The position numbers and the translations under genes are program-made. Under the pieces are notes generated by a model. That model was given only the letters and a program-made list of their open reading frames with translations, was not told the origin of the DNA and did not search any database. From Bilophila wadsworthia ATCC 49260 (GTDB lineage Bacteria; Desulfobacterota; Desulfovibrionia; Desulfovibrionales; Desulfovibrionaceae), in contig NZ_JNJP01000007.1 in assembly GCF_000701705.1 (NCBI RefSeq), positions 1 to 64,000 of the forward strand: a DNA stretch of 64,000 bases, read 5' to 3'. This document shows positions 16,963 through 25,158 of the stretch, one piece after another. Numbering within the stretch: the first letter of the stretch is position 1; every line of letters starts with the position of its first letter.

Positions 16963-17991
16963 CTATCCGAGCATATTTAAATGTTTATACGCTTTCGCCG
17001 TAGCCATCCTGCCCCGTGAGGTGCGCTTCAAAAATCCACATTGAATAAGATACGGCTCGTAAATATCCTCAATCGTACGGACTTCTTCGGAGCAAGCCAC
17101 GGCCAGCGTCTTCACGCCCACGGGCCCTCCTCCATAAATGTCCACAAGGACGCGCAATAATTTACGGTCCATCTGGTCCAGCCCGTTCTCGTCCACATCC
17201 ATGCGCCGGAGCGCGTGAGACGCCTGTTCCTCGTCCACCACGCCGGAACCGTAGACGGCGGCAAAATCGCGCACGCGCCGCAGCAGCCGGTTGGCGATAC
17301 GCGGCGTTCCCCGCGAACGGCGGCCGATTTCCAGCGCGCCGCCCTCGGTGATCGGCACCCCCAGAATACGGGAGGAACGGATGACCACGCGGGACAGCTC
17401 CTCAGGCGTGTAGAACTCCAGACGGCTGATAATGCCGAAACGGTCCCGCAGCGGAGAGGAAAGCAAGCCGATGCGCGTCGTGGCGCCCACGAGCGTGAAC
17501 GGCTCCAGATCGATTTTGACGGTGCGTGCGGCGGGCCCCTGCCCTATCACCAAATCGAGTTTGTAATCCTCAAGCGCCGGATACAGGATTTCCTCCACGG
17601 CAATGGGCATCCGGTGGATTTCGTCCACAAACAGGATGTCGTGTCGGGACAGATTGGTCAGGATGGCCGCCAGATCGCCGCTCCGTTCCAGCACCGGGCC
17701 GGACGTGCAGATCAGGTTGACCCCCAATTCCGCCGCCATGATCTGGGCGAGCGTCGTTTTCCCGAGGCCGGGGTTTCCGTAAAAAAGGACGTGATCCATC
17801 GCCTGCCCGCGTTCACGGGCGGCGTTCAGGAAGACGCGCAGATTGGCCCTCAGCTCCTCCTGTCCGATGAAATCCTCCAAACGGGAAGGACGGATGCTTT
17901 CGTCACCGGGAGAGCCGGAGTCAGGAGCCGACAGTTCTTTCGCCAAGTCTGCGGGGGGAAGGAATGATGGCGTATTAGGAGAATCGGACAT
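16963..17991 (-). CDS. ruvB: Holliday junction branch-migration ATPase RuvB
   Basis: 342-aa AAA+ motor of the RuvAB complex. Walker A GNPGLGKTT, Walker B LFVDEIHR, sensor 1 VGATTRIGLLSSPLRDRFG and the C-terminal winged helix (RTSRGRMATAKAYKHL) are all present. The N-terminal SIRPSRLEDFIGQEELRANL is typical. It overlaps the ruvA stop by 1 base, so the two are translationally coupled. Confidence 0.97.
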   Translation of the reverse strand: MSDSPNTPSFLPPADLAKELSAPDSGSPGDESIRPSRLEDFIGQEELRANLRVFLNAARERGQAMDHVLFYGNPGLGKTTLAQIMAAELGVNLICTSGPVLERSGDLAAILTNLSRHDILFVDEIHRMPIAVEEILYPALEDYKLDLVIGQGPAARTVKIDLEPFTLVGATTRIGLLSSPLRDRFGIISRLEFYTPEELSRVVIRSSRILGVPITEGGALEIGRRSRGTPRIANRLLRRVRDFAAVYGSGVVDEEQASHALRRMDVDENGLDQMDRKLLRVLVDIYGGGPVGVKTLAVACSEEVRTIEDIYEPYLIQCGFLKRTSRGRMATAKAYKHLNMLG

Positions 17992-18602
17992 TACTTCTGC
18001 CGTTCGCGGGCAAGGGCTTTCAGGGCCGCACGGAGGGCTTCGCTGACTTCAAGATCAGGCTCCTCGTGCAGGATGTTCTTCAAAACGGGTGCGGCTTCGG
18101 CTTCGGCATAACCAAGCCCTTCGAGACCCGTCAGCGCGTCGCGGTAGACGCTTCCGGGCACGCCCAGCTGCAACGAGGCCGCCGCCGGCATGTCCTCAAC
18201 CTTCAACTTATACTTGAGCTCAAGGAAAATATGCTGGGCGCTCTTCTTGCCGATACCGGAAACCTGCGTGAGCGCAAGCACGTCGTCCTCAAGCACCAAG
18301 CGCCGCAGGTCGTCGGGGCGGAACGCGGAAAGGATGCCGAGGGCCGTCCGTGCGCCCACTTTGGAAATGGACGTCAGCACAATAAACGTCTGCCGTTCGT
18401 CCCATGTCTCAAAACCGAACAGTTCCTGCGCGTCCTCCCGGACGATATGGCAAATGTAGAAACGGACATGGCCGCCGCGTTCCGGCAATTGAAGCCGCGT
18501 CTGCTGCGGCAGGTAGACTTCATAGCCGACGCCGCCTTCCGTGACGACGACGCAAGCGTTGGCGCACACTTCCGCCAACCGCCCTTCTATATAAGCGATC
18601 AT
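17991..18602 (-). CDS. ruvA: Holliday junction-binding protein RuvA
   Basis: 203 aa. It starts MIAYIEGRLAEV (OB fold), has two helix-hairpin-helix motifs (ISKVGARTALGIL and VSGIGKKSAQHIFLEL), and a C-terminal domain III (ALTGLEGLGYAEAEA) that contacts RuvB. GGGAGAG precedes ATG 18602. The usual neighbour ruvC is not here; the gene upstream belongs to the aldehyde-oxidoreductase accessory cluster 94 bases away. Confidence 0.96.
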   Translation of the reverse strand: MIAYIEGRLAEVCANACVVVTEGGVGYEVYLPQQTRLQLPERGGHVRFYICHIVREDAQELFGFETWDERQTFIVLTSISKVGARTALGILSAFRPDDLRRLVLEDDVLALTQVSGIGKKSAQHIFLELKYKLKVEDMPAAASLQLGVPGSVYRDALTGLEGLGYAEAEAAPVLKNILHEEPDLEVSEALRAALKALARERQK

Positions 18603-18696
18603 GGGGTGTTCTCTCCCTGTTTGAGCGGCAACACCCGGATGGCGTACCGAGGGCCAGCATAGCCCAAACCCCGCCGGGAGGAAACCCCCTCTCATG

Positions 18697-19779
18697 TCAG
18701 CCAGAATCTTCCATCCAGCCCTTGCGTGGAGCGAGCACTTCCAGCCTGCCCCCGACCTTCCGGAACCTCCCCCTTATCCGCGAGAGCCGTCTCAGCGGGC
18801 TCCCGCAAACGCACGGGCCGGGCAACATGGCCGCCATGTCTCCCGTCCGGTAACGGATCAGAGGCATGGCCTGACGCGTCAATGTGGTGAAGACCACTTC
18901 ACCCGGCGTCCCGTCGGGCACAGGCTCACCGGAAACCGGATCGATGATTTCGAAAAACAAATCGCCTTCGCGCAGATGGTACCCCTGTTTCCCGCAGCAT
19001 TCGACCCCGCCGCCGTAGCCTGTCTCAGTGAGGCCGTAGTGATCGAAAACCTCACAATGCCAGCCGTGGACAAGCGCTTCTTCCAAATCTTGCGGCAAAG
19101 GTTCCGCGCTCGACAAAATGGCCCGAATTCCCGGGGAGGCCGGATGCGCACCCAAAAGACGGCGCAACTGCCCCGGCGCGGCGACCAGACAGTCCGGGCG
19201 ATGCAGTTCCAGTTCCCGGCAAAAGCCAGCCTGTTCAGCTGCGGGATTTCCGGCGACGCCCCGGGCTCCGATCCGGGGCAATGCCCGGATGAGCAGATCC
19301 GTAACCCCATCGGGGCGTTCCGCTCCGGGCAATAGAATGAGCACCGTATCGCCGGGACGCACCAGCACGCTGATGCCGTGGGCGAAAAAATCCAGCGTCC
19401 GCTCCAGATCAGCTGAAGCGAAGGCCAGCCGTTTGGGTTCTCCGGTTGTTCCGGACGTGCTCAGCGTCACCATCCGGGCGATGGCATCCAGCGGAACGCA
19501 GACAAACCGCTTCCAGCCGTCCTCGAGATCCCGCGCCGTCGTAAACGGCAATTGCGTCACACCGTCGGGCGACGCGGGCCACATTCCCGCCCGGATCGCC
19601 TCACCGTGACGTTCGAAAACGCCAGCAAGACGTTTCCGGTACAGCAGGCTGTTACGCTCCGTATAGCGCAACACCTCGTTGATTTTGTTCAACTGATACC
19701 GCCGCAACGATTCTTCGCTCAGCACCTCCAGCCCACAGCAACGCGCGATCCAGTCATCCAGAAACGGGCGCTTCATCAT
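18697..19779 (-). CDS. Adenylate-forming (phenylacetate-CoA-ligase-like) enzyme of the Mop accessory cluster
   Basis: 360 aa. The AMP-binding P-loop TLSTSGTTGEPKRLAFA lies near residue 110. DHYGLTETGYGGGVEC, PGEVVFTTLTRQAMPLIRYRTGDM and CVCGSPLRRL follow in the order of PaaK-type ligases. It is shorter than true phenylacetate-CoA ligases (~430 aa), with a reduced C-terminal lid domain. It matches, from memory, the 'DVU_1553 family AMP-dependent CoA ligase'. Its ATG overlaps the radical SAM stop (ATGATG). The substrate is unknown; a carboxylate to be adenylated for cofactor or protein modification is an inference. Confidence 0.82.
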   Translation of the reverse strand: MMKRPFLDDWIARCCGLEVLSEESLRRYQLNKINEVLRYTERNSLLYRKRLAGVFERHGEAIRAGMWPASPDGVTQLPFTTARDLEDGWKRFVCVPLDAIARMVTLSTSGTTGEPKRLAFASADLERTLDFFAHGISVLVRPGDTVLILLPGAERPDGVTDLLIRALPRIGARGVAGNPAAEQAGFCRELELHRPDCLVAAPGQLRRLLGAHPASPGIRAILSSAEPLPQDLEEALVHGWHCEVFDHYGLTETGYGGGVECCGKQGYHLREGDLFFEIIDPVSGEPVPDGTPGEVVFTTLTRQAMPLIRYRTGDMAAMLPGPCVCGSPLRRLSRIRGRFRKVGGRLEVLAPRKGWMEDSG

Positions 19780-21143
19780 ACACGGCCCCGGTACAACGTG
19801 GTGCCGTCAAACGAGGTCAGGTTGTACAGGCAAAATGGGATTAAGGTTCCTGATGGACTGACGACATGGATGCAGCACCCTTTGACCCGCTCCAGATCCA
19901 GCGTCATGGCATCCTGAAACGCCATGCAGGACACGGTAAAGCGCTGCTCTATCCCCGCCGACGCCAAAAACCGATCGAACGCATCCCCATCCCGAGCCGC
20001 TGCCGGGGACGCGGGCGCGCTCCAGTGCCGGGCGGCGAAGGCTTTGGCTTTGCGGGCCCCCTCAGCGGCGGACGGCGTTTCTCCGCAATCGCAACAGGAA
20101 GAAGCGCCCTGCACCAGCTCCAATGTTTCCCCGCTTCTCCGATAGACGGCACTGAAGGAACACAGCGCGTTTTCACATCCCGGGGGATGAAAATCCGTCC
20201 ATCGGATTTGCCCTTGCGACTGCCGTTCCAGCTCCGCGGCGATCTCCGGCAATGTCACGCGCGGCGCGCCATCGGATCGCCACGGGCAACGTCCGAACGA
20301 AGACATGGGCTGAAAATGCACGCCTCGGACATGTGCCCCCAGACGCAATCCCATTTCCACCAGCGGCCACAGACGATCGGCGTTAACGCCCGCCGCCACG
20401 GTCGCCACCAGCACGACCCCGATTCCCGCTTCGCCGCACGCCCGGATTGCTTCCAGCTTTTCGGGAAGGCAACGCCTTCCGCGCAGGATCTCATGGGCCG
20501 CATCATCCGCCGCGTCGCATTGCAAATAAACGGAATCCAACCCCGCTTCGCGCAGACTCGCCGCGTATCCGGGCTCCGTCCCTAGACGCAATCCGTTGGT
20601 GTTGCATTGGATCAGCGCGAAACCGCGTGCTTTGGCCATGCGGATGATCTCGGGAAGATCGTCCCGTACCGTGGGTTCGCCGCCGGAAAGCTGCACATTG
20701 CACGCCCCGGAAGCCTGCCTGAGGCGATCCATCTGAAAGGCGATACGCTCAAGGGACGGTTCCGGCGCAACCTGTTCTCCGGCGCTGGCATAACAGACGG
20801 GGCAACGCAGATTGCACCGTCCCGTCACTTCAATCAGCCCCGTACAGGTATGCTGGGCATGATCCGGGCACAACCCGCAGTCGAAAGGACAACCGCGCTC
20901 CCGCTCCACGAACGGATGCCGGGGATGCGAGGGCGTCTTGTCGCGGACCCAAGACCGGAAATCCGGCATACCGCGCCATACGGGAACGGAAAAAACACCG
21001 TGCTCCGGGCACTCCTTACGCAAAAGAACGGAGGGGATACCCTCTTCCGCCGGATCAAGCACATATTCGGCGGGAATGCGCCGCAAGCAGACGGGGCAGA
21101 CGCTCTCCGTGGCCTGCGGCAGGGAACGGGCCGGGGGCATCAT
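19776..21143 (-). CDS. Radical SAM protein, MJ0619/TrsS-like
   Basis: ~455 aa. The N-terminal zinc-ribbon-like segment (CPVCLRRIPA, KECPEHGVF) and a Cys cluster CPFDCGLCPDH precede the radical SAM motif CNLRCPVC (CxxxCxxC). LSGGEPTVRDDLPEI and a C-terminal Cys-rich part follow (SSCCDCGE, GCCIHVVSPSG, PFCLYN). This order matches the methanogen pterin methylase MJ0619 and, from memory, the '(seleno)protein TrsS' family of Desulfovibrio. Here the ribbon position is Cys and no in-frame UGA is seen. ATG 21143/21140 overlaps the previous stop, preceded by GGAG. Inferred role: radical modification of a pterin or a protein linked to Mop. Confidence 0.82.
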   Translation of the reverse strand: MMPPARSLPQATESVCPVCLRRIPAEYVLDPAEEGIPSVLLRKECPEHGVFSVPVWRGMPDFRSWVRDKTPSHPRHPFVERERGCPFDCGLCPDHAQHTCTGLIEVTGRCNLRCPVCYASAGEQVAPEPSLERIAFQMDRLRQASGACNVQLSGGEPTVRDDLPEIIRMAKARGFALIQCNTNGLRLGTEPGYAASLREAGLDSVYLQCDAADDAAHEILRGRRCLPEKLEAIRACGEAGIGVVLVATVAAGVNADRLWPLVEMGLRLGAHVRGVHFQPMSSFGRCPWRSDGAPRVTLPEIAAELERQSQGQIRWTDFHPPGCENALCSFSAVYRRSGETLELVQGASSCCDCGETPSAAEGARKAKAFAARHWSAPASPAAARDGDAFDRFLASAGIEQRFTVSCMAFQDAMTLDLERVKGCCIHVVSPSGTLIPFCLYNLTSFDGTTLYRGRV

Positions 21144-21589
21144 CGGGGCTCCGTCATGTCGATCCCGTACTCGGCGCACAAATCGACAAGTTTGTCCCAA
21201 CACTCGGCGAGCAGATCCCCGCACAAGGTCATGTCAGCGCCGCCGCCCGTTTTTTCCTGAATCGATGGGCAGGAAACATCCCGGCATCCTCCGGTGCATA
21301 CATGCTGGGTAAACCACGCCGCATAGTCGTTGATCAGCGGTTCCGCCATCGGATGGGCGGCTTCACCCGCGGCCCCTTTGCACGCCAGATACCCGAGCGC
21401 CGCCGCGCCTCCCGTCAAAAGCCCGCACGCACCGCCGCTTTGCCCCATTCCGTGACAAAGCCCGCCAGCGGCCCTGACCAACCCGGGATTTTCCACACCC
21501 TGCTGCTGCAAGACGAGCAGGACGAGGAGCTGACTGCAACAATATCCTTCCCGAATCAGAGGTATGAGTTCCAACATCAATGCGTTCAT
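21140..21589 (-). CDS. C-GCAxxG-C-C family redox protein
   Basis: 149 aa. Family cysteines are present: GYCCSQ near the start, GGLCHGMGQSGGACGLLTGG in the middle (GxCxG...GxCGxxxGG), and CTGGCRDVSC near the C-terminus. These proteins are thought to bind a metal or Fe-S centre; their function is unknown. It matches, from memory, the 'DVU_1555 family'. ATG 21589 overlaps the methyltransferase stop by 4 bases and its own TGA overlaps the next start, showing tight coupling. Confidence 0.78.
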   Translation of the reverse strand: MNALMLELIPLIREGYCCSQLLVLLVLQQQGVENPGLVRAAGGLCHGMGQSGGACGLLTGGAAALGYLACKGAAGEAAHPMAEPLINDYAAWFTQHVCTGGCRDVSCPSIQEKTGGGADMTLCGDLLAECWDKLVDLCAEYGIDMTEPR

Positions 21590-22296
21590 TTGTTCCCCTT
21601 TTCCGCGACGAACATCCAATACCCGAACCGTTTTCCCGAACACGCCGAATCGCCGCTCCCCGGACATGCTCCCATCCATGCGAGCAACGCCGAACGGGGA
21701 ACCCCCTGAAACAGGAGCCTGCCCGCCAGTTCACCGAGCAATCGGGAATGATCCTCCGAGGCCAAAATCCGAAATCCCTGCCGCGCCAGCCGTTCCGCCA
21801 CAACGTCAGCAGGCACGGCACCGCGCGCACAGCCCTGCCCGCCCGCTCCGTGGCTGCCCTCGCGGACCACTATGTCCGTAAGCAACAGCCGTCCCCCCGG
21901 CCGCAGGACACGCCCCATCTCCCCCAAAGCCCGTTCAGGGGTGTACGACAGGGAGAGGACGCATTCGCAGACTATGCCGTCCATGCAAGCATCCCGAAAC
22001 GGAAGGGCTTCAAGCGTCCCCGCGAGGAGCGGCACTCCGGATAACCGTCTTTCCGCCTCCTGAAGCATGGCGGCGGAACGGTCCATCCCCACGGGGCTCA
22101 GGCCGCGTTCCGCCAGCAAAGCCAGCGTTACGCCCGGACCGCAGCCCAAATCCGCCACCCGCTCGCCGACGCCGAAAGCGCAGTGCGTGAGCCCACGCTC
22201 GGTAAGCTCCACGCCGCCGGGACGGAGGCAATCCGCCGACGCCAGCCGGAAAAGCTCCCGCTGGTATAAGGGCTCTTCCCGATGCTGCGGGATCAT
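21586..22296 (-). CDS. SAM-dependent methyltransferase of the Mop accessory cluster
   Basis: 236 aa class I methyltransferase. Motif I is VADLGCGPGVTLALLAERG (~47-65), acidic loop GMDRSAAML, motif III GTLEALPFRDACMDGIVCECVLSL, and LRPGGRLLLTDIV follows. The N-terminus EEPLYQRELFRLASADCLRPGG resembles the 'DVU_1556 family' from memory. The region after motif III contains FGYWMFVAEKG at the C-terminus. Both ends overlap neighbours by ATGA. Substrate unknown. Confidence 0.78.
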   Translation of the reverse strand: MIPQHREEPLYQRELFRLASADCLRPGGVELTERGLTHCAFGVGERVADLGCGPGVTLALLAERGLSPVGMDRSAAMLQEAERRLSGVPLLAGTLEALPFRDACMDGIVCECVLSLSYTPERALGEMGRVLRPGGRLLLTDIVVREGSHGAGGQGCARGAVPADVVAERLARQGFRILASEDHSRLLGELAGRLLFQGVPRSALLAWMGACPGSGDSACSGKRFGYWMFVAEKGNK

Positions 22297-22508
22297 TTGT
22301 CTTCCAACAGGGCTTCCACTTCCGCCATTTTTCCCTCAGCCAGCGACTTTGGGATCATCGTCAACCCACAGGACGGGCAACGGGGCAAAGAGACGTCAAA
22401 CGCACTGCCAAGATAGCCGACCTGAACTTTGACCTGCTCCAGAGGGCATTGGCAGCGGGTACATACCCAGTCGCCGGGGTCCGGCGCATAATTCGGTTCC
22501 ATAGCCAT
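22293..22508 (-). CDS. Small CxxC redox/zinc-ribbon protein (DVU_1557-like)
   Basis: 71 aa. Two Cys pairs, WVCTRCQCPLE and LPRCPSCGLTMIP, form a rubredoxin- or zinc-ribbon-like knuckle around VQVGYLGSAFDVS. AGGAGG sits 6 bases upstream of ATG 22508, the best ribosome site of the cluster. It is likely a small electron carrier or a cysteine-sulfur or metal chaperone for its operon partners. That role is inferred from context. Confidence 0.75.
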   Translation of the reverse strand: MAMEPNYAPDPGDWVCTRCQCPLEQVKVQVGYLGSAFDVSLPRCPSCGLTMIPKSLAEGKMAEVEALLEDK

Positions 22509-22662
22509 GATGATCCTCCTGCCGGGAATTCCTGCTTTCGCACATAGCAGATTATCACTGAGCCCATTATAAAGGCATCCCATTTCATACGAGGTCCGAA
22601 CCCCCATTCCACCTCAACGGGGTTGGGGGCGGCAGCCTCCCATGTCCCTTCGGCGGCATTCC

Positions 22663-25026
22663 CTAAAGGTGGAACGGGTTGCGGACAGCCTCGTAACGGC
22701 CTTTTGGGGTCGATGTGCCGGGCACTTCCATCCGGTGACAGTAGGCGTCATGGACGACACATACGCCGTCCTCAACGCTGTATTCCACCCAGAACGTCAC
22801 CCGCACAGGGCGTAAGGACGCAAGGAAGTGCCCGTTGTCCCGATTCAGGAACGTGTCGCCGGAGGCCTCGGCATGGCGCACGACACGCACGGCGTCCTCC
22901 CGCAGGATATGGCGCTCTTCCATCTTTTCCAAGACATCCGGCGCAATACGGACAGGAATGCCGTCATCGGCCGTTTCCGCTACGCTTTCCCCGGCATATC
23001 GCCGGAGCACCTCGGTCCGCAGCGCGGCACGCCCCGCGCGCCGTGCCGAAAGCCCGCTTCCTTTTGCGGTCGCCGCCGCATGAAGGGATTCACCGGGATA
23101 CAGCAGATCGAGCATATGCAGGGAAGGTTTGCCTTCCGCGACAAGACGTTCCCGGCACATAATGCAGGATGTAACGGCGTCGTGTTCAAGCTGGCCGGCC
23201 CGATCCGCCGCGATAGCCGAAGCAAGCTGCGGATTGGCATCCCATGTCAGCCCTCCGTACCCGCAACAGGGCGTCGTTTCGCCGGACAAACGCGGCTCCT
23301 CGAACGGGACGCCCCGCTTGGAAAGGAGGCTCCGCACCGACCGCAACCACGCCTCATCGTGACGGGCGGAACAGGGGTCATGGATGCTCAACGTGGGGAC
23401 GCCGCCGCAACAGGCTTCCTCACGGAAGGACAGGGAGGGGCATTCCGTATCGAGCACTTCCCAAAGCGACACCACGGACACTTCAGGCAAGGCTTCACGC
23501 AGCGTCTTGCAGCATGAGGCGCAAGCGGCGATCACGCGAGGACGCCCGAGCGATTCCCATGTGGACTTGAGCGCCTCCACGGTTTCCGCAAACAGTTTTT
23601 CTTCTCCGGCCCACTGCGCGGGAACGCCGCAGCACTGCAACAACAGACCGACGCTGCCGAGATCTTTACGCAACGTCTCGTACACGGCCAAAACCTGTTC
23701 TCCCCGTGCGCCCGCAAGCTGGCAGCCGGGAAAAAACACCTGTCCGCACCGTTCCGCCGCCTTCCCGTCCGCTCCCGATCCGGCGAAGGACAACGCGCAC
23801 TCCGGGCCGTTGGCGGCGGCCATATCCTCCAGCGCGAATTCATGCGCCGAAGGGGGCATCATGCCGCGCCGAACCATATCCTCACGGAACGACAGGCACA
23901 GATCCGCCATCGAAAAGCCTTCCGGACACAAGACCTCGCACTGGCCGCACAGCGTACAGCTGTTGATCATCGTGTTGGCCTGATGGTGCCCCTTCACGAT
24001 CGCGGCGTTGTTGTACATCTGGCGGGCGTAGACGCGCGGGTACCCCTTGTATTTCTGCATGTACAAACACTCGCGCACGCAAATGAGGCATTCGCACTGC
24101 AAACATCTTCCGGCTTCGGTTTTGGCCTCTTCAAGCGAATAGCCCTCGCCGGGGTGTTCCGGTTCCAGCCGCTGCAGCGGAGCCAGCCCGTCGAGCGGAG
24201 TGTGCAGCCGGGTCGCGCTCGCGCCTTCATTCTCGCGCGATGCCGTCAGGGAAACGCCGGTCATGGAACGCTCAAGCGTCATGGCGGCCCGGCGGCCTTC
24301 CGCCGCCCATGCGACGGGGGTGCCCGTCCCATCCGGTGACAGCCAGCCGCCGAAACAGACATGTTCCGGCCCGCCCGCCACATGCAGCGTCACGGAATCC
24401 ACGGCATCCCGTGAGGCCGGGGCCAAGCCCGGGGCACAGGAAACATCCACAAAAACGGCGTCATAGCCTTCTACTTCCTGAAATAGGGCTTTGTCAGGCT
24501 CTCGGCGGATCAGCGTCACGCCGCTCTTCCGCATGGATTCGAGTTCGCCGTCCAGCGCTTCCGGCGTCAGCGCGGGGAATGCGGCGATCAAACCTTCCGC
24601 AGGACGTCCGCCCGCATAAAACAAATCGACGGGATATGCCTTTCGGGAAAGATCCCACGCCGCGACCAGCCCCGCCATGCCGTCACCGATCACCGCGACT
24701 TTTTTGCTTTTTGGGGGACGCGGCAGATTCCGCGTCTGCTGAGCGCACTGCGACACACAGACCCGTTCCAGCGCACCAACGGCGAGCGGCCCGCCAAGCT
24801 CCTGCCGGACACAGGCCGTTTCGCACGGGTGTTCGCAAATCCGTCCCAGAACGCCGGGCAAAGGCAAATGCCGCTCCAGCACTTTGCGGGCCCCGGGCGT
24901 ATCCCCGTGCGCCATCCGTTCGAGAAACGGCCTCACATCCATCTGCAGCGGGCAGGCCGCCCGGCATTTGGGCATATCATCCTGTGTACACTGCCGTTCC
25001 CAGCTCCGCAGATCCGCCTGTTCCAT
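22663..25026 (-). CDS. Fe-S flavoprotein with GltD-like and HdrD-like domains
   Basis: 787 aa. The N-terminal GltD-type 4Fe-4S region (CRAACPLQMDVRPFL, GRICEHPCETACVR) is followed by an FAD/NAD fold with VAVIGDGMAGLVAAWDL. A middle Cys-rich region (CLQCECLICVREC) and a 4Fe-4S motif CTLCGQCEVLCP come next. Two CCG domains as in HdrD/GlpC follow (FFPGCQL with CCGVP; HDPCSARHD with CCGYGGL). Gly-rich NAD-binding residues are partly degenerate (GDGMAG). It probably passes electrons between pyridine nucleotides or thiols and Mop or quinone. It matches, from memory, the gene next to mop in D. vulgaris. Confidence 0.82.
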   Translation of the reverse strand: MEQADLRSWERQCTQDDMPKCRAACPLQMDVRPFLERMAHGDTPGARKVLERHLPLPGVLGRICEHPCETACVRQELGGPLAVGALERVCVSQCAQQTRNLPRPPKSKKVAVIGDGMAGLVAAWDLSRKAYPVDLFYAGGRPAEGLIAAFPALTPEALDGELESMRKSGVTLIRREPDKALFQEVEGYDAVFVDVSCAPGLAPASRDAVDSVTLHVAGGPEHVCFGGWLSPDGTGTPVAWAAEGRRAAMTLERSMTGVSLTASRENEGASATRLHTPLDGLAPLQRLEPEHPGEGYSLEEAKTEAGRCLQCECLICVRECLYMQKYKGYPRVYARQMYNNAAIVKGHHQANTMINSCTLCGQCEVLCPEGFSMADLCLSFREDMVRRGMMPPSAHEFALEDMAAANGPECALSFAGSGADGKAAERCGQVFFPGCQLAGARGEQVLAVYETLRKDLGSVGLLLQCCGVPAQWAGEEKLFAETVEALKSTWESLGRPRVIAACASCCKTLREALPEVSVVSLWEVLDTECPSLSFREEACCGGVPTLSIHDPCSARHDEAWLRSVRSLLSKRGVPFEEPRLSGETTPCCGYGGLTWDANPQLASAIAADRAGQLEHDAVTSCIMCRERLVAEGKPSLHMLDLLYPGESLHAAATAKGSGLSARRAGRAALRTEVLRRYAGESVAETADDGIPVRIAPDVLEKMEERHILREDAVRVVRHAEASGDTFLNRDNGHFLASLRPVRVTFWVEYSVEDGVCVVHDAYCHRMEVPGTSTPKGRYEAVRNPFHL

Positions 25027-25057
25027 AACGCCTCCCGGAAACCGTCAAAACCAAACG

Positions 25058-25106
25058 GCCCTCCCGGCCCGCATAACGCATCTCGCTACACAAGAACCGG
25101 GAGGGC
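25058..25106 (-). terminator. Inverted repeat downstream of mop
   Basis: CCCTCCCGG and CCGGGAGGG lie at the ends of 25058-25106, between mop and the flavoprotein. A second stem, CCGGCC/GGCCGG, lies at about 25110-25135. Read-through may link the two transcripts. Confidence 0.5.
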
Positions 25107-25158
25107 TTTAACGCCCGGCCCTCTTTGGAAGGCCGGACATGTCACGTCTCACTATCGA

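Noticed and set aside
22293..25026. Selenocysteine UGA in the radical SAM cluster
   Set aside because: Related families include selenoproteins, but here all expected positions are Cys codons and no internal UGA or SECIS-like need is seen.
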